This document shows positions 8,776-17,213 of a stretch of DNA of 64,000 bases, one piece after another (within the stretch, counting starts at the first letter, position 1; every line of letters begins with the position of its first letter). The position numbers and the translations under genes are program-made. The notes under the pieces are model-generated. The model was not told the DNA's origin, did not search any database, and saw only the letters and a list, made by a program, of their open reading frames with translations. The stretch covers positions 3,230,001 through 3,294,000 of the forward strand of contig NZ_CP113060.1 of NCBI RefSeq assembly GCF_026625725.1, read 5' to 3'. The stretch comes from Pseudomonas sp. SL4(2022) (GTDB lineage Bacteria > Pseudomonadota > Gammaproteobacteria > Pseudomonadales > Pseudomonadaceae).

Positions 8776-9552
8776 ATGCTCGAATTAAGCAACGAGCAGA
8801 TCGGGGCATGGGTCGGTAGCTTCTTGCTGCCACTGTTTCGTATCGCGGCGCTGCTGATGTTTATGCCAATTATCGGTACTCAGTTGGTTACTGCCAGGGT
8901 TCGTCTCTACCTGGCCTTGGCCATCTGTCTGGTGATCATGCCGACACTGCCGCCGATGCCGGTAGTGGATGCGATCAATCTGCAAGCCTTTATCTGGATT
9001 GCCCAGGAAATTCTGATTGGCATGATGCTGGGCTTTGTCCTGCAGTTGTTCTTTCAGGTATTCGTGATTGCCGGGCAGATTGTGGCGATCCAGATGGGGC
9101 TTGGTTTTGCCTCGATGATTGATCCTGCCAACGGGATTTCGGTGCCGGTGATCGGTCAGGTGTTCATGATTCTGGTGACCCTGTTGTTTCTTGCCATGAA
9201 TGGTCATCTGGTGGTCTTCGAGGTGCTCACCGAGAGTTTCTTCACCTTGCCTGTCGGGGGTGGTTTTCTGGTGGAAAACTATTGGGAGATTGCCCACAAG
9301 CTGAGCTGGGTACTGGGCGCTGCGCTGCTGCTTGTGCTCCCTGCAATTACCGCGCTGCTGGTGGTCAATCTGGCGTTTGGGGTCATGACCCGCGCGGCAC
9401 CGCAGCTGAATATCTTCTCCATCGGTTTTCCGCTCACGTTGGTACTCGGCATGGTAATCGTCTGGATTGGCATGGCCGATATCCTTGCGCAGTATCAGGT
9501 ATTTGCCACTGAAGCCTTACAGTTTCTCCGGGAAATGGCGGGGGCGCGTTAA
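8776..9552 (+). CDS. fliR: Flagellar export gate protein FliR
   Basis: A 258-residue integral membrane protein with about six hydrophobic segments. The block QIVAIQMGLGFASMIDPANG is the FliR signature. One FliR completes the FliP5-FliQ4-FliR1 helical gate. The stop codon abuts the flhB GTG. No anomaly is seen. Confidence 0.96.
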   Translation: MLELSNEQIGAWVGSFLLPLFRIAALLMFMPIIGTQLVTARVRLYLALAICLVIMPTLPPMPVVDAINLQAFIWIAQEILIGMMLGFVLQLFFQVFVIAGQIVAIQMGLGFASMIDPANGISVPVIGQVFMILVTLLFLAMNGHLVVFEVLTESFFTLPVGGGFLVENYWEIAHKLSWVLGAALLLVLPAITALLVVNLAFGVMTRAAPQLNIFSIGFPLTLVLGMVIVWIGMADILAQYQVFATEALQFLREMAGAR

Positions 9553-10689
9553 GTGGCGGAGTCCGAGAGTGGTGCTGACAAAAGTGAGGAACCCACGGAG
9601 AAACGCCTGCGCGAATCCCGTGAAAAAGGTCAGATTGCCCGCTCCAGAGAACTTAATACCTTGGCTGTGACACTGGCGGGCTTCGGCGGCCTGCTGGCAT
9701 TCGGCGCCAGCATGGGCAACGCGATGCTGGACATCATGCGCGGCAATTTCTCGTTGTCACGGGATGTCGTCATGGACGAGCGCAGTATGGCGCTATGGTT
9801 GGCTGCGTCTGGTCAGCTAGCCCTGGAAGCCTTGTTTCCGCTGTTTATGTTGCTGTTGATCGTGTCAATTGTGGGCCCCATCTCACTGGGTGGTTGGCTG
9901 TTTTCCGCGGAGGCGATGGCCCCCAAACTTAGTCGCATGAACCCCTTGTCGGGGCTCAAGCGTATGTTCTCCACTGATGCGCTGGTGGAATTGCTCAAGG
10001 CCTTGGCCAAGTTCACGCTCATCCTGCTGGTGGGTATTGCGGTGTTGGCTGCTTGGCAGGACGACCTGTTGGCGATTGTTCATGAGCCGATTGAGGCGGC
10101 CATTTTACACTCGGCCACGGTGGTGGGCTGGAGTGCTTTGTGGATGTCCTGTGGGTTGATTCTGATTGCTGCGGTGGATGTGCCGTTTCAGCTCTGGAGT
10201 AACAAGCAGAAGCTGATGATGACCAAGCAGGAGGTCATTGATGAGTACAAAGACAGCGAGGGCAAGCCCGAGGTCAAACAGCGGATTCGGCAGTTGCAGC
10301 GTGAGATGGCTGAGCGGCGCATGATGCAGGCGGTACCCGACGCTGATGTGGTGATTACCAACCCGACGCACTTTGCCGTGGCCCTGAAGTACGATCCGGC
10401 CAAAGGCAGTGCGCCGGTTCTGCTGGCCAAGGGCGGTGATTTTACGGCGTTGAAAATTCGCGAAATTGCCAATGAGCACAAGGTCATGGTGCTGGAGTCG
10501 CCTGCGTTGGCGCGCGCCGTGTTCTATTCCACCGAGCTGGATCAGGAAATTCCGGCAGGCCTGTACCTGGCCATTGCCCAGGTGCTCGCCTACGTCTATC
10601 AGCTGCGTCAGCACCAGGCAGGCAAGGGCAAACGCCCGGCGCCGTTGCCGGAGCTACCGATCCCTCCGGATTTACGCCGCGACGAGTAA
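9553..10689 (+). CDS. flhB: Flagellar export switch protein FlhB
   Basis: A 378-residue protein starting at GTG. The N-terminal SEEPTEKRLRESREKGQIARS motif precedes four membrane helices (about residues 30-210), and a cytoplasmic domain carries the autocleavage motif N270-P-T-H. FlhB switches substrate specificity after hook completion together with FliK. It ends the fliL operon. A truncated paralogue of its C-terminal domain is encoded at 25021-25347. The residue numbering of the cleavage site is counted from the GTG. Confidence 0.96.
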   Translation: MAESESGADKSEEPTEKRLRESREKGQIARSRELNTLAVTLAGFGGLLAFGASMGNAMLDIMRGNFSLSRDVVMDERSMALWLAASGQLALEALFPLFMLLLIVSIVGPISLGGWLFSAEAMAPKLSRMNPLSGLKRMFSTDALVELLKALAKFTLILLVGIAVLAAWQDDLLAIVHEPIEAAILHSATVVGWSALWMSCGLILIAAVDVPFQLWSNKQKLMMTKQEVIDEYKDSEGKPEVKQRIRQLQREMAERRMMQAVPDADVVITNPTHFAVALKYDPAKGSAPVLLAKGGDFTALKIREIANEHKVMVLESPALARAVFYSTELDQEIPAGLYLAIAQVLAYVYQLRQHQAGKGKRPAPLPELPIPPDLRRDE

Positions 10690-10743
10690 TAGCGTCTGCT
10701 GTTGCTGCGAGTCCGTGCCTGTTTTGCTGCGGTACGGGGAAGT

Positions 10744-10759
10744 TGGACAGCTTCTTGCA
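10744..10759 (+). promoter_or_regulatory. Sigma-54 promoter of flhA
   Basis: TGGACAGCTTCTTGCA has GG at 10745-10746 and GC at 10757-10758 with 10 nt between. The -24 box is TGGAC rather than TGGCA, but the -12 box TTGCA is perfect. The predicted start near 10770 leaves about 48 nt of leader. RpoN control of flhA is known in P. aeruginosa. Confidence 0.72.
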
Positions 10760-10817
10760 AAACCCTCCTCAAAGGCGCGCATAGCGTCAAAAGATTGAAT
10801 GGTCTTGGGGTAGTGGT

Positions 10818-12947
10818 GTGGCAATAGATCGCTCGCAAATGATCGGTGATGTTCGCAGCAACCTGGCAGGGTTGAAACAGGGCAACCTGGGTATTCCTCT
10901 GCTGTTGCTGGTCATGCTCAGCATGGTCATGTTGCCGATTCCGCCGTTTCTCCTCGATGTGCTGTTTACCTTCAGCATTGCGCTGTCGATTGTGGTGTTG
11001 TTGGTCAGTATTTATGCTTTGCGTCCTCTGGACTTCGCCGTGTTTCCCACGGTGTTGCTGGCGGCCACGCTGTTGCGTTTGGCACTCAACGTCGCGTCTA
11101 CACGGGTGGTGTTGATGCATGGTCACGAGGGCCATGCTGCTGCCGGGCAGGTGATCCAGGCCTTTGGTGAGGTGCTGATCGGTGGCAACTATGTGGTCGG
11201 TATTGTGCTGTTTGCCATTCTGATGATCATCAACTTCGTCGTGGTCACCAAAGGTGCCGGACGGATCTCGGAAGTCAGCGCCCGTTTTACCCTCGATGCC
11301 ATGCCAGGCAAGCAGATGGCGATTGATGCCGACCTCAACGCTGGCTTGATTGATCAGGCTGAGGCCAAGAAGCGCCGCTCGGAAGTGTCTCAAGAAGCCG
11401 ACTTCTACGGTTCGATGGACGGTGCCAGCAAATTTGTCCGCGGCGATGCCATCGCCGGCCTGTTGATTCTGTTCATCAACCTCATCGGTGGTATTGCCAT
11501 CGGTGTTTTGCAACATGGTCTGCCGTTCGCTGAGGCCGGCAAAATCTACACCTTGTTGACCATTGGTGATGGTCTGGTGGCGCAGATCCCTTCGCTGTTG
11601 TTATCAACGGCCGCTGCCATCATGGTCACGCGTGTGTCCAGTTCTGAGGACATGGGGGCGCAGGTCAACCGGCAGATGTTCGCCTCGCCACGGGCACTGG
11701 CCGTGACTGCCATCATTATGATCATCATGGGCATGGTGCCCGGCATGCCGCACTTCTTCTTCATCGGCCTTGGCTTGATTGCAGCAGGGGCTGCCTACTG
11801 GATTGCCAACAAGCAGCGTGTGGTCAAAGAAGAAGAGGTGAAGGAAGTGCAGCGTCAGCAGGAGTTGCTGCCGACGCAGAAAGCTCAGGAAGTCAAAGAG
11901 CTGGGCTGGGATGATGTAACGCCGGTCGACATGGTGGGGCTGGAAGTGGGTTATCGGCTGATTCCGCTGGTTGACCGTAACCAGGGTGGCCAGCTGCTGG
12001 CGCGGATCAAGGGCGTGCGCAAGAAGCTCTCCCAGGAAATGGGTTTTCTCATGCCCTCGGTGCACATTCGCGACAACCTGGATTTGCAGCCCAACGCCTA
12101 CCGGTTGACGCTCATGGGCGTGAGTGTGGCCGAGGCCGAGGTGTATCCGGACCGTGAGCTGGCAATCAACCCCGGTCAGGTATTCGGACCACTCAATGGT
12201 ATCGCCGCCAAGGACCCGGCATTTGGCCTGGAAGCGGTGTGGATCGACCCCAGCCAACGAGATCAGGCGCAGTCTCTCGGCTACACCGTGGTGGACGCCA
12301 GCACAGTTGTTGCCACTCACCTCAATCAAGTGCTGCACAAGCACGCTCACGAACTGCTCGGGCACGAGGAAGTGCAGCAACTGATGCAGTTGCTGGCCAA
12401 GACCTCGCCTAAATTGGCTGAGGAACTGGTGCCGGGAATGATTTCCCTGTCGACCTTACTCAAGGTGCTGCAGGTTCTGTTGCAGGAACAGGTACCGGTA
12501 CGTGATATCCGGACCATTGCTGAGGCCATCGCCAACGTGGCCGTGAAGAGTCAAGATCCCGCCGCGATGGTGGCTGCCGTGCGTGTGTCACTGTCTCGCG
12601 CAATTGTGCAAAGCATTGTGGGACTAGAGCTGGAACTGCCTGTCATCACCTTGGAACCCAGGTTGGAACAGATATTGCTCAATAGTATTCAGAAAGCCGG
12701 TCAAGGCTCTGAGGATGGCATTCTTCTAGAGCCAGGCATGGCCGAGAAGCTGCAACGTTCCCTAGTGGAAGCAGCGCAGCGCCAGGAAATGCTTGGCAAA
12801 CCAGTGATTCTGCTGGTTGCCGGCCCGGTCCGGGCGATGCTCTCGCGATTCGCGCGGCTGGCGGTTCCGAGTATCCATGTACTGGCATACCAGGAAATTC
12901 CGGACAACAAGCAGGTCACCATCGTTGCGACGGTGGGGCAGAACTAA
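10818..12947 (+). CDS. flhA: Flagellar export apparatus protein FlhA
   Basis: A 709-residue protein starting at GTG 10818 behind a GGGG ribosome binding site. About eight membrane helices cover residues 20-325, and the FHIPEP signature region (RISEVSARFTLDAMPGKQMA) lies between them. The cytoplasmic ring domain (about 350-709) docks chaperone-substrate complexes. FlhA is the export gate's proton channel and nonameric ring. It is separated from flhB by a sigma-54 promoter and precedes flhF by 15 bp. Length is normal. Confidence 0.96.
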   Translation: MAIDRSQMIGDVRSNLAGLKQGNLGIPLLLLVMLSMVMLPIPPFLLDVLFTFSIALSIVVLLVSIYALRPLDFAVFPTVLLAATLLRLALNVASTRVVLMHGHEGHAAAGQVIQAFGEVLIGGNYVVGIVLFAILMIINFVVVTKGAGRISEVSARFTLDAMPGKQMAIDADLNAGLIDQAEAKKRRSEVSQEADFYGSMDGASKFVRGDAIAGLLILFINLIGGIAIGVLQHGLPFAEAGKIYTLLTIGDGLVAQIPSLLLSTAAAIMVTRVSSSEDMGAQVNRQMFASPRALAVTAIIMIIMGMVPGMPHFFFIGLGLIAAGAAYWIANKQRVVKEEEVKEVQRQQELLPTQKAQEVKELGWDDVTPVDMVGLEVGYRLIPLVDRNQGGQLLARIKGVRKKLSQEMGFLMPSVHIRDNLDLQPNAYRLTLMGVSVAEAEVYPDRELAINPGQVFGPLNGIAAKDPAFGLEAVWIDPSQRDQAQSLGYTVVDASTVVATHLNQVLHKHAHELLGHEEVQQLMQLLAKTSPKLAEELVPGMISLSTLLKVLQVLLQEQVPVRDIRTIAEAIANVAVKSQDPAAMVAAVRVSLSRAIVQSIVGLELELPVITLEPRLEQILLNSIQKAGQGSEDGILLEPGMAEKLQRSLVEAAQRQEMLGKPVILLVAGPVRAMLSRFARLAVPSIHVLAYQEIPDNKQVTIVATVGQN

Positions 12948-12962
12948 CCGAGGTCACAGGCC

Positions 12963-14270
12963 ATGCAGGTCAAACGCTTTTTCGCCGCCGATATGCGCAC
13001 TGCCATGAAATTGGTGCGTGATGAGCTGGGTGCCGATGCCTCGATCATTGGCAATCGCCGCGTAGCTGGCGGTGTCGAACTGACTGCGGCGCTGGACTAT
13101 CAGGTGCCGGCAGCGCCAGCGCGTCAGCCTAATCCAGCCCTGGAGGCTGAATTGCGCAAGACTCAGGCGAAAATCGCCACTGCGCAGGCCGAACTGACTA
13201 CCCGTGCCAAGGTAGATGCCGGTAAGGATCGCCAGTTGTTTGGCGCAGAGCTGGAGTTGCCTGCCGATAGTCTCGCAGCCGTTATGCGCAAATCCCGCAC
13301 GCCTATACCGCCCGCCGCCGGGACTGATCAGCATGCACTGGATGCCATGCGCTTTGAGTTGCACGGGCTGCGTGAGTTGATAGAAGTTCAGTTGGGTTCG
13401 ATTGCCTGGGGCCAGTTGCAAAGTCGTCGCCCGCAACAGGCTAATCTGTGGCGTCGCCTGCAGCGTATGGGGCTGTCAGCCGAACTGTCCAAAGTCCTGC
13501 TGGAGCGCGTTGCCAACGTGGCCGAGCCGCGCCAGGCCTGGCGCATGCTGCTGGCGCACCTGGCCCATGCGATCAAAACGCCGAAGCAGGAACCGATGGA
13601 TGAGGGTGGCGTTATCGCTTTGGTGGGGCCGGCCGGGATGGGCAAGACCACGACTCTGGCTAAATTGGCCGCGCGTTATGTCCTCAAGCACGGCGCGCAG
13701 CATATTGCGTTGGTCAGCCTGGACAGCTACCGCATCGGGGCGCAGGAACAACTCAAGACCCTGGGGCGCATTCTTAATGTTTCGGTGACCCTGGTGGATC
13801 CTGGCCAGTCACTGACCCAGGCTCTGGCGCCTTTGGCACGCAAGCGCGTGGTGCTGATTGATACGGCTGGCCTTCCAGCCAACGATCCCGCTTTGCGCAT
13901 GCAACTGGAAACACTGGCCAGCCGCGGCGTCAACGCAAAAAATTATCTGGTAATGGCGGCCACTAGCCAGGGCCAAGTGCTGAAAGCCGCCTACCATAGT
14001 TATAAGCGCTGTGGGTTGGCAGGCTGTATTGTCACTAAGGCGGACGAGGCAACCAGCCTGGGCGAGGTATTAGGGCTGGCTATTACGCAGCGTCTACCGG
14101 TAGCCTATCTCGCTGATGGGCCACGAATTCCTGATGATTTACAGGTGCCTCGCAGTCATCAGCTGGTCAGTCGTGCCGTAGGGCTGCAGGCAACCCAGGA
14201 TCCTAGCGAAGATACAATGGCAGAGATGTTTGCCGGTCTTTACCAGCAGTCCGCGCGACGTGTCAGTTAA
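12963..14270 (+). CDS. flhF: SRP-type GTPase FlhF, polar flagellum placement
   Basis: A 435-residue protein. The N-terminal B domain (MQVKRFFAADMRTAMKLVRDELG) is followed by a variable linker, an N domain, and the SRP GTPase G domain with P-loop GPAGMGKTTT at about residue 222 and later DTAGL and TKADEA motifs. FlhF recruits early basal body proteins to the old pole in polarly flagellated bacteria. It is followed by fleN, its usual partner. The GTPase core is intact. Confidence 0.95.
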   Translation: MQVKRFFAADMRTAMKLVRDELGADASIIGNRRVAGGVELTAALDYQVPAAPARQPNPALEAELRKTQAKIATAQAELTTRAKVDAGKDRQLFGAELELPADSLAAVMRKSRTPIPPAAGTDQHALDAMRFELHGLRELIEVQLGSIAWGQLQSRRPQQANLWRRLQRMGLSAELSKVLLERVANVAEPRQAWRMLLAHLAHAIKTPKQEPMDEGGVIALVGPAGMGKTTTLAKLAARYVLKHGAQHIALVSLDSYRIGAQEQLKTLGRILNVSVTLVDPGQSLTQALAPLARKRVVLIDTAGLPANDPALRMQLETLASRGVNAKNYLVMAATSQGQVLKAAYHSYKRCGLAGCIVTKADEATSLGEVLGLAITQRLPVAYLADGPRIPDDLQVPRSHQLVSRAVGLQATQDPSEDTMAEMFAGLYQQSARRVS

Positions 14271-14347
14271 AAGGTTCCTTTCGGTTTGTGGTAGGCCTGA
14301 CCGGCTAAAGTGGCTCCAGTCGAAGTTAGACAAGGTGTGTAGATAAT

Positions 14348-15178
14348 ATGGGTATGCATCCCGTTCAGGTGATTGCAGTAACCGGCGGCAAAGGTGGCGT
14401 CGGCAAGACCAATGTCTCGGTGAACCTGGCATTGGCTCTGGCTGACCTTGGGCGCAGGGTAATGTTGATGGACGCTGACCTGGGCCTGGCTAACGTCGAT
14501 GTGTTGCTGGGCTTGAGTGCCAAGCGCACCCTGGAAGACGTTATCAGTGGTGAGTGTGAACTGCGTGATGTGCTGTTGCAGGGGCCGGGTGGCATTCGAA
14601 TCGTACCGGCAGCATCCGGTATTCAGAGCATGGTGCAGCTGTCCCCCATGCAGCATGCTGGGCTGATTCAAGCCTTCAGTGACATCAGTGATAACCTTGA
14701 TGTGCTGATTATTGATACTGCTGCCGGTATCGGTGATGGCGTAGTCAGTTTTGTTCGTGCGGCCCAGGAAGTGCTGGTGGTCGTGTGTGATGAGCCTACG
14801 TCGATTACTGATGCCTACGCGTTGATCAAGTTGCTCAACCGTGACCACGGTATGAATCGTTTCCGTGTACTGGCCAATATGGCGCACAGCCCACAGGAAG
14901 GTCGTAACCTGTTTGCTAAGCTGACCAAGGTGACTGATCGCTTTCTTGATGTGGCTCTGCAGTATGTTGGTGCCGTTCCCTATGATGAGTCAGTCCGTAA
15001 GGCCGTACAGAAACAGCGTGCGGTATATGAAGCCTTCCCGCGTTCGAAGTGTGCGTTGGCGTTCAAAGCAATAGCTCAGAAAGTTGACGCCTGGCCTTTA
15101 CCAGCCAACCCGCGTGGCCATTTAGAGTTTTTTGTTGAACGCCTGGTGCACCAACCGATCGCGGACACGGCCACATGA
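14348..15178 (+). CDS. fleN: MinD-like ATPase FleN (FlhG), flagellar number control
   Basis: A 276-residue MinD/ParA ATPase with the deviant Walker A motif GGKGGVGKTN near residue 13, DADLGLANVD (Walker A') and VLIIDTAAGIGD (Walker B). FleN antagonises the master regulator FleQ and limits the flagellum number to one at the pole. A stop codon (TAA) three codons upstream of the ATG fixes the N-terminal limit. The stop overlaps the fliA ATG by 4 nt (ATGA). Confidence 0.96.
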   Translation: MGMHPVQVIAVTGGKGGVGKTNVSVNLALALADLGRRVMLMDADLGLANVDVLLGLSAKRTLEDVISGECELRDVLLQGPGGIRIVPAASGIQSMVQLSPMQHAGLIQAFSDISDNLDVLIIDTAAGIGDGVVSFVRAAQEVLVVVCDEPTSITDAYALIKLLNRDHGMNRFRVLANMAHSPQEGRNLFAKLTKVTDRFLDVALQYVGAVPYDESVRKAVQKQRAVYEAFPRSKCALAFKAIAQKVDAWPLPANPRGHLEFFVERLVHQPIADTAT

Positions 15179-15921
15179 CAGCAGCCTCTGGACTTCGTAT
15201 GTATAGCAAGGCGCAGGCGCAGGACTCCCAGCACCAGTTGATCGAGCGTTATGCGCCTTTGGTCAAGCGTATTGCCTACCATCTGCTGGCACGCTTACCG
15301 GCCAATGTGCAAGTTGATGATCTGATCCAGGCCGGGATGATCGGACTGCTTGAAGCGTCAAAAAAATACGATTCCAGCAAAGGTGCCAGTTTCGAAACAT
15401 TTGCTGGCATCCGCATCCGCGGATCTATGCTTGATGAAGTACGTAAAGGTGACTGGGCACCGCGCTCGGTGCATCGCAACAGTCGTATGGTTAGCGATGC
15501 GATTCGCGTGATTGAGTCCAGAACGGGTCGTGACGCTAAAGATCAAGAGGTTGCGGCCGAACTCCAATTGAGTCTCGAAGATTACTACGGCATCCTTGGC
15601 GACACGCTGGGTAGTCGCTTGTTCAGTTTTGATGACCTGTTGCTGGATGGTGAACACAGTGGAGTAGGTGAAGACGCGAGCATTAACTGTCTTGAGCCTT
15701 CTCGTGATCTGGAAGATCAACGCTTTCAAGCAGCTTTGGCTGATGCTATTGCCAATCTGCCGGAGCGCGAACGCCTGGTGTTAGCGCTATATTACGATGA
15801 AGAATTAAATCTTAAGGAAATCGGCGAAGTACTGGGGGTTAGCGAATCTCGTGTAAGCCAACTACACAGTCAGTGTGCTGCTCGTTTGCGTGCTCGACTG
15901 GCTGATTGGCGCGCACATTGA
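15175..15921 (+). CDS. fliA: Flagellar sigma factor FliA (sigma-28)
   Basis: A 248-residue sigma-70 family protein with region 2 (LVKRIAYHLLARLPANVQVDD, then SFETFAGIRIRGSMLDEVR), region 3 and region 4 with the helix-turn-helix NLKEIGEVLGVSESRVSQLH. FliA transcribes late flagellar and chemotaxis genes; the parP promoter at 23109-23136 in this window fits its consensus. It is translated from an ATGA overlap with fleN. Known control by anti-sigma FlgM is not visible here. Confidence 0.96.
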   Translation: MTAASGLRMYSKAQAQDSQHQLIERYAPLVKRIAYHLLARLPANVQVDDLIQAGMIGLLEASKKYDSSKGASFETFAGIRIRGSMLDEVRKGDWAPRSVHRNSRMVSDAIRVIESRTGRDAKDQEVAAELQLSLEDYYGILGDTLGSRLFSFDDLLLDGEHSGVGEDASINCLEPSRDLEDQRFQAALADAIANLPERERLVLALYYDEELNLKEIGEVLGVSESRVSQLHSQCAARLRARLADWRAH

Positions 15922-16006
15922 GTTGAATTTGCTAACGCTGGGCCGGTTTCACGATTAAAGACGCGCACAGAGTGCTGGGTGCGTTTGGGACTGTACGGAG
16001 GTCGAC

Positions 16007-16393
16007 TTGGACAAGAACATGAAAATCCTCATCGTTGATGACTTTTCAACGATGCGACGGATCATCAAGAACCTCCTGCGTGATTTGGGGTTCACCAATA
16101 CCGCAGAGGCTGACGATGGCACTACTGCTCTGCCGATGTTGCAGAGCGGCAGCTTCGACTTTTTGGTGACTGACTGGAACATGCCCGGCATGACGGGAAT
16201 TGATCTACTGCGCGCCGTACGTGCGGATGATCGCCTGAAAACACTGCCCGTGTTGATGGTGACTGCTGAAGCTAAGCGCGATCAGATCATTGAGGCAGCT
16301 CAGGCTGGAGTAAATGGCTATGTGGTTAAGCCGTTTACTGCGCAGGTTCTGAAAGAAAAGATCGAAAAGATTTTTGAGCGAGTCAACGGCTGA
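16007..16393 (+). CDS. cheY: Chemotaxis response regulator CheY
   Basis: A single receiver domain with the acid pair DD, acceptor Asp in [10 protein letters not shown] (Asp52 when counted from the internal Met), Thr in MVTAEAK and Lys in YVVKPFT. Phospho-CheY binds FliM to change rotation. Two starts are possible: TTG 16007 (128 residues), with GGAGG 5 nt upstream, or ATG 16019 (124 residues), the form usual in the family but 17 nt from that ribosome binding site. The TTG is placed here for its ribosome binding site; the ATG remains possible. Confidence 0.93.
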   Translation: MDKNMKILIVDDFSTMRRIIKNLLRDLGFTNTAEADDGTTALPMLQSGSFDFLVTDWNMPGMTGIDLLRAVRADDRLKTLPVLMVTAEAKRDQIIEAAQAGVNGYVVKPFTAQVLKEKIEKIFERVNG

Positions 16394-16412
16394 TGTCTGC
16401 CACGAGGGTGCT

Positions 16413-17201
16413 ATGGAACATAAAGATTCCGTTCACGGTGACCTTGAGTCAACCCTGAAATACAACGCTCGCCAATTGGTAGACAGCCTGGAACAGGGCA
16501 ATTTTGGTGAAGCGGTACAGCTGATACATGAGCTCAACAAAGCGCGTGACCGCGGCTTGTATCACGAAGTCGGCAAACTGACCCGTGAGCTACACAATGC
16601 CATTGTGAATTTTCAGCTTGACCCACGCGTACCTCATGCAACCGAAATCTCTCAAATTACTGATGCAACTGAGCGTCTTAACTATGTTGTGACGATGACC
16701 GAAAAAGCGGCCAATCGCACCATGGATTTGGTCGAGCAGAGCGCTCCGCTGGTGAATGATCTGGCTGATGAGGCGCACAATTTGAGCACCGACTGGGGGC
16801 GTTTCATGCGCCGCGAAATGAGTGCTGATGGTTTTCGAGAGTTGGCCAAGCGAGTTGAGTTGTTTCTTGCGCGTAGCGAGCGAGACGGGGCCAAGCTGTC
16901 TTCGCATTTGAACGACATTCTTCTGGCGCAAGACTTCCAAGACCTGACAGGTCAGGTAATCAAGCGGGTTACCCAGTTGGTGACCGAGGTTGAAAGTAAT
17001 CTGTTGAAACTGGTGATTATGGCCAGTTCAGTCGATCAGATTGCCGGTATTGAGCATAACCACGAATTGCTCCGTGCCGAGCGAGAAGAACAAAAAGAGC
17101 CTTCTCGTGGTGAAGGTCCGCAGATTCATGCCGATAAGCGTGAAGACGTCGCATCGAATCAGGATGATGTTGACGATCTGCTTTCCAGCCTGGGATTTTA
17201 G
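16413..17201 (+). CDS. cheZ: CheY-P phosphatase CheZ
   Basis: A 262-residue helical protein from ATG 16413, preceded by GAGGG. It carries the catalytic motif AQDFQDLTGQVI (the Gln inserts into the CheY active site) and ends in DDVDDLLSSLGF, the C-terminal helix that binds CheY. CheZ speeds dephosphorylation of CheY. Upstream in-frame codons reach into the cheY 3' end but have no ribosome binding site. The length equals that of P. aeruginosa CheZ. Confidence 0.95.
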   Translation: MEHKDSVHGDLESTLKYNARQLVDSLEQGNFGEAVQLIHELNKARDRGLYHEVGKLTRELHNAIVNFQLDPRVPHATEISQITDATERLNYVVTMTEKAANRTMDLVEQSAPLVNDLADEAHNLSTDWGRFMRREMSADGFRELAKRVELFLARSERDGAKLSSHLNDILLAQDFQDLTGQVIKRVTQLVTEVESNLLKLVIMASSVDQIAGIEHNHELLRAEREEQKEPSRGEGPQIHADKREDVASNQDDVDDLLSSLGF

Positions 17202-17213
17202 GAGCACGTCTAT

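Noticed and set aside
10608..12380. Long open frames on the minus strand (302 and 258 codons) opposite flhA
   Set aside because: They are His-, Gln- and Arg-rich antisense shadows of a clearly conserved gene, with no ribosome binding site and no family.
15922..16006. FliA promoter before cheY
   Set aside because: Only a weak GCCGGTTT with a poor -35 is present; it cannot be supported by eye.
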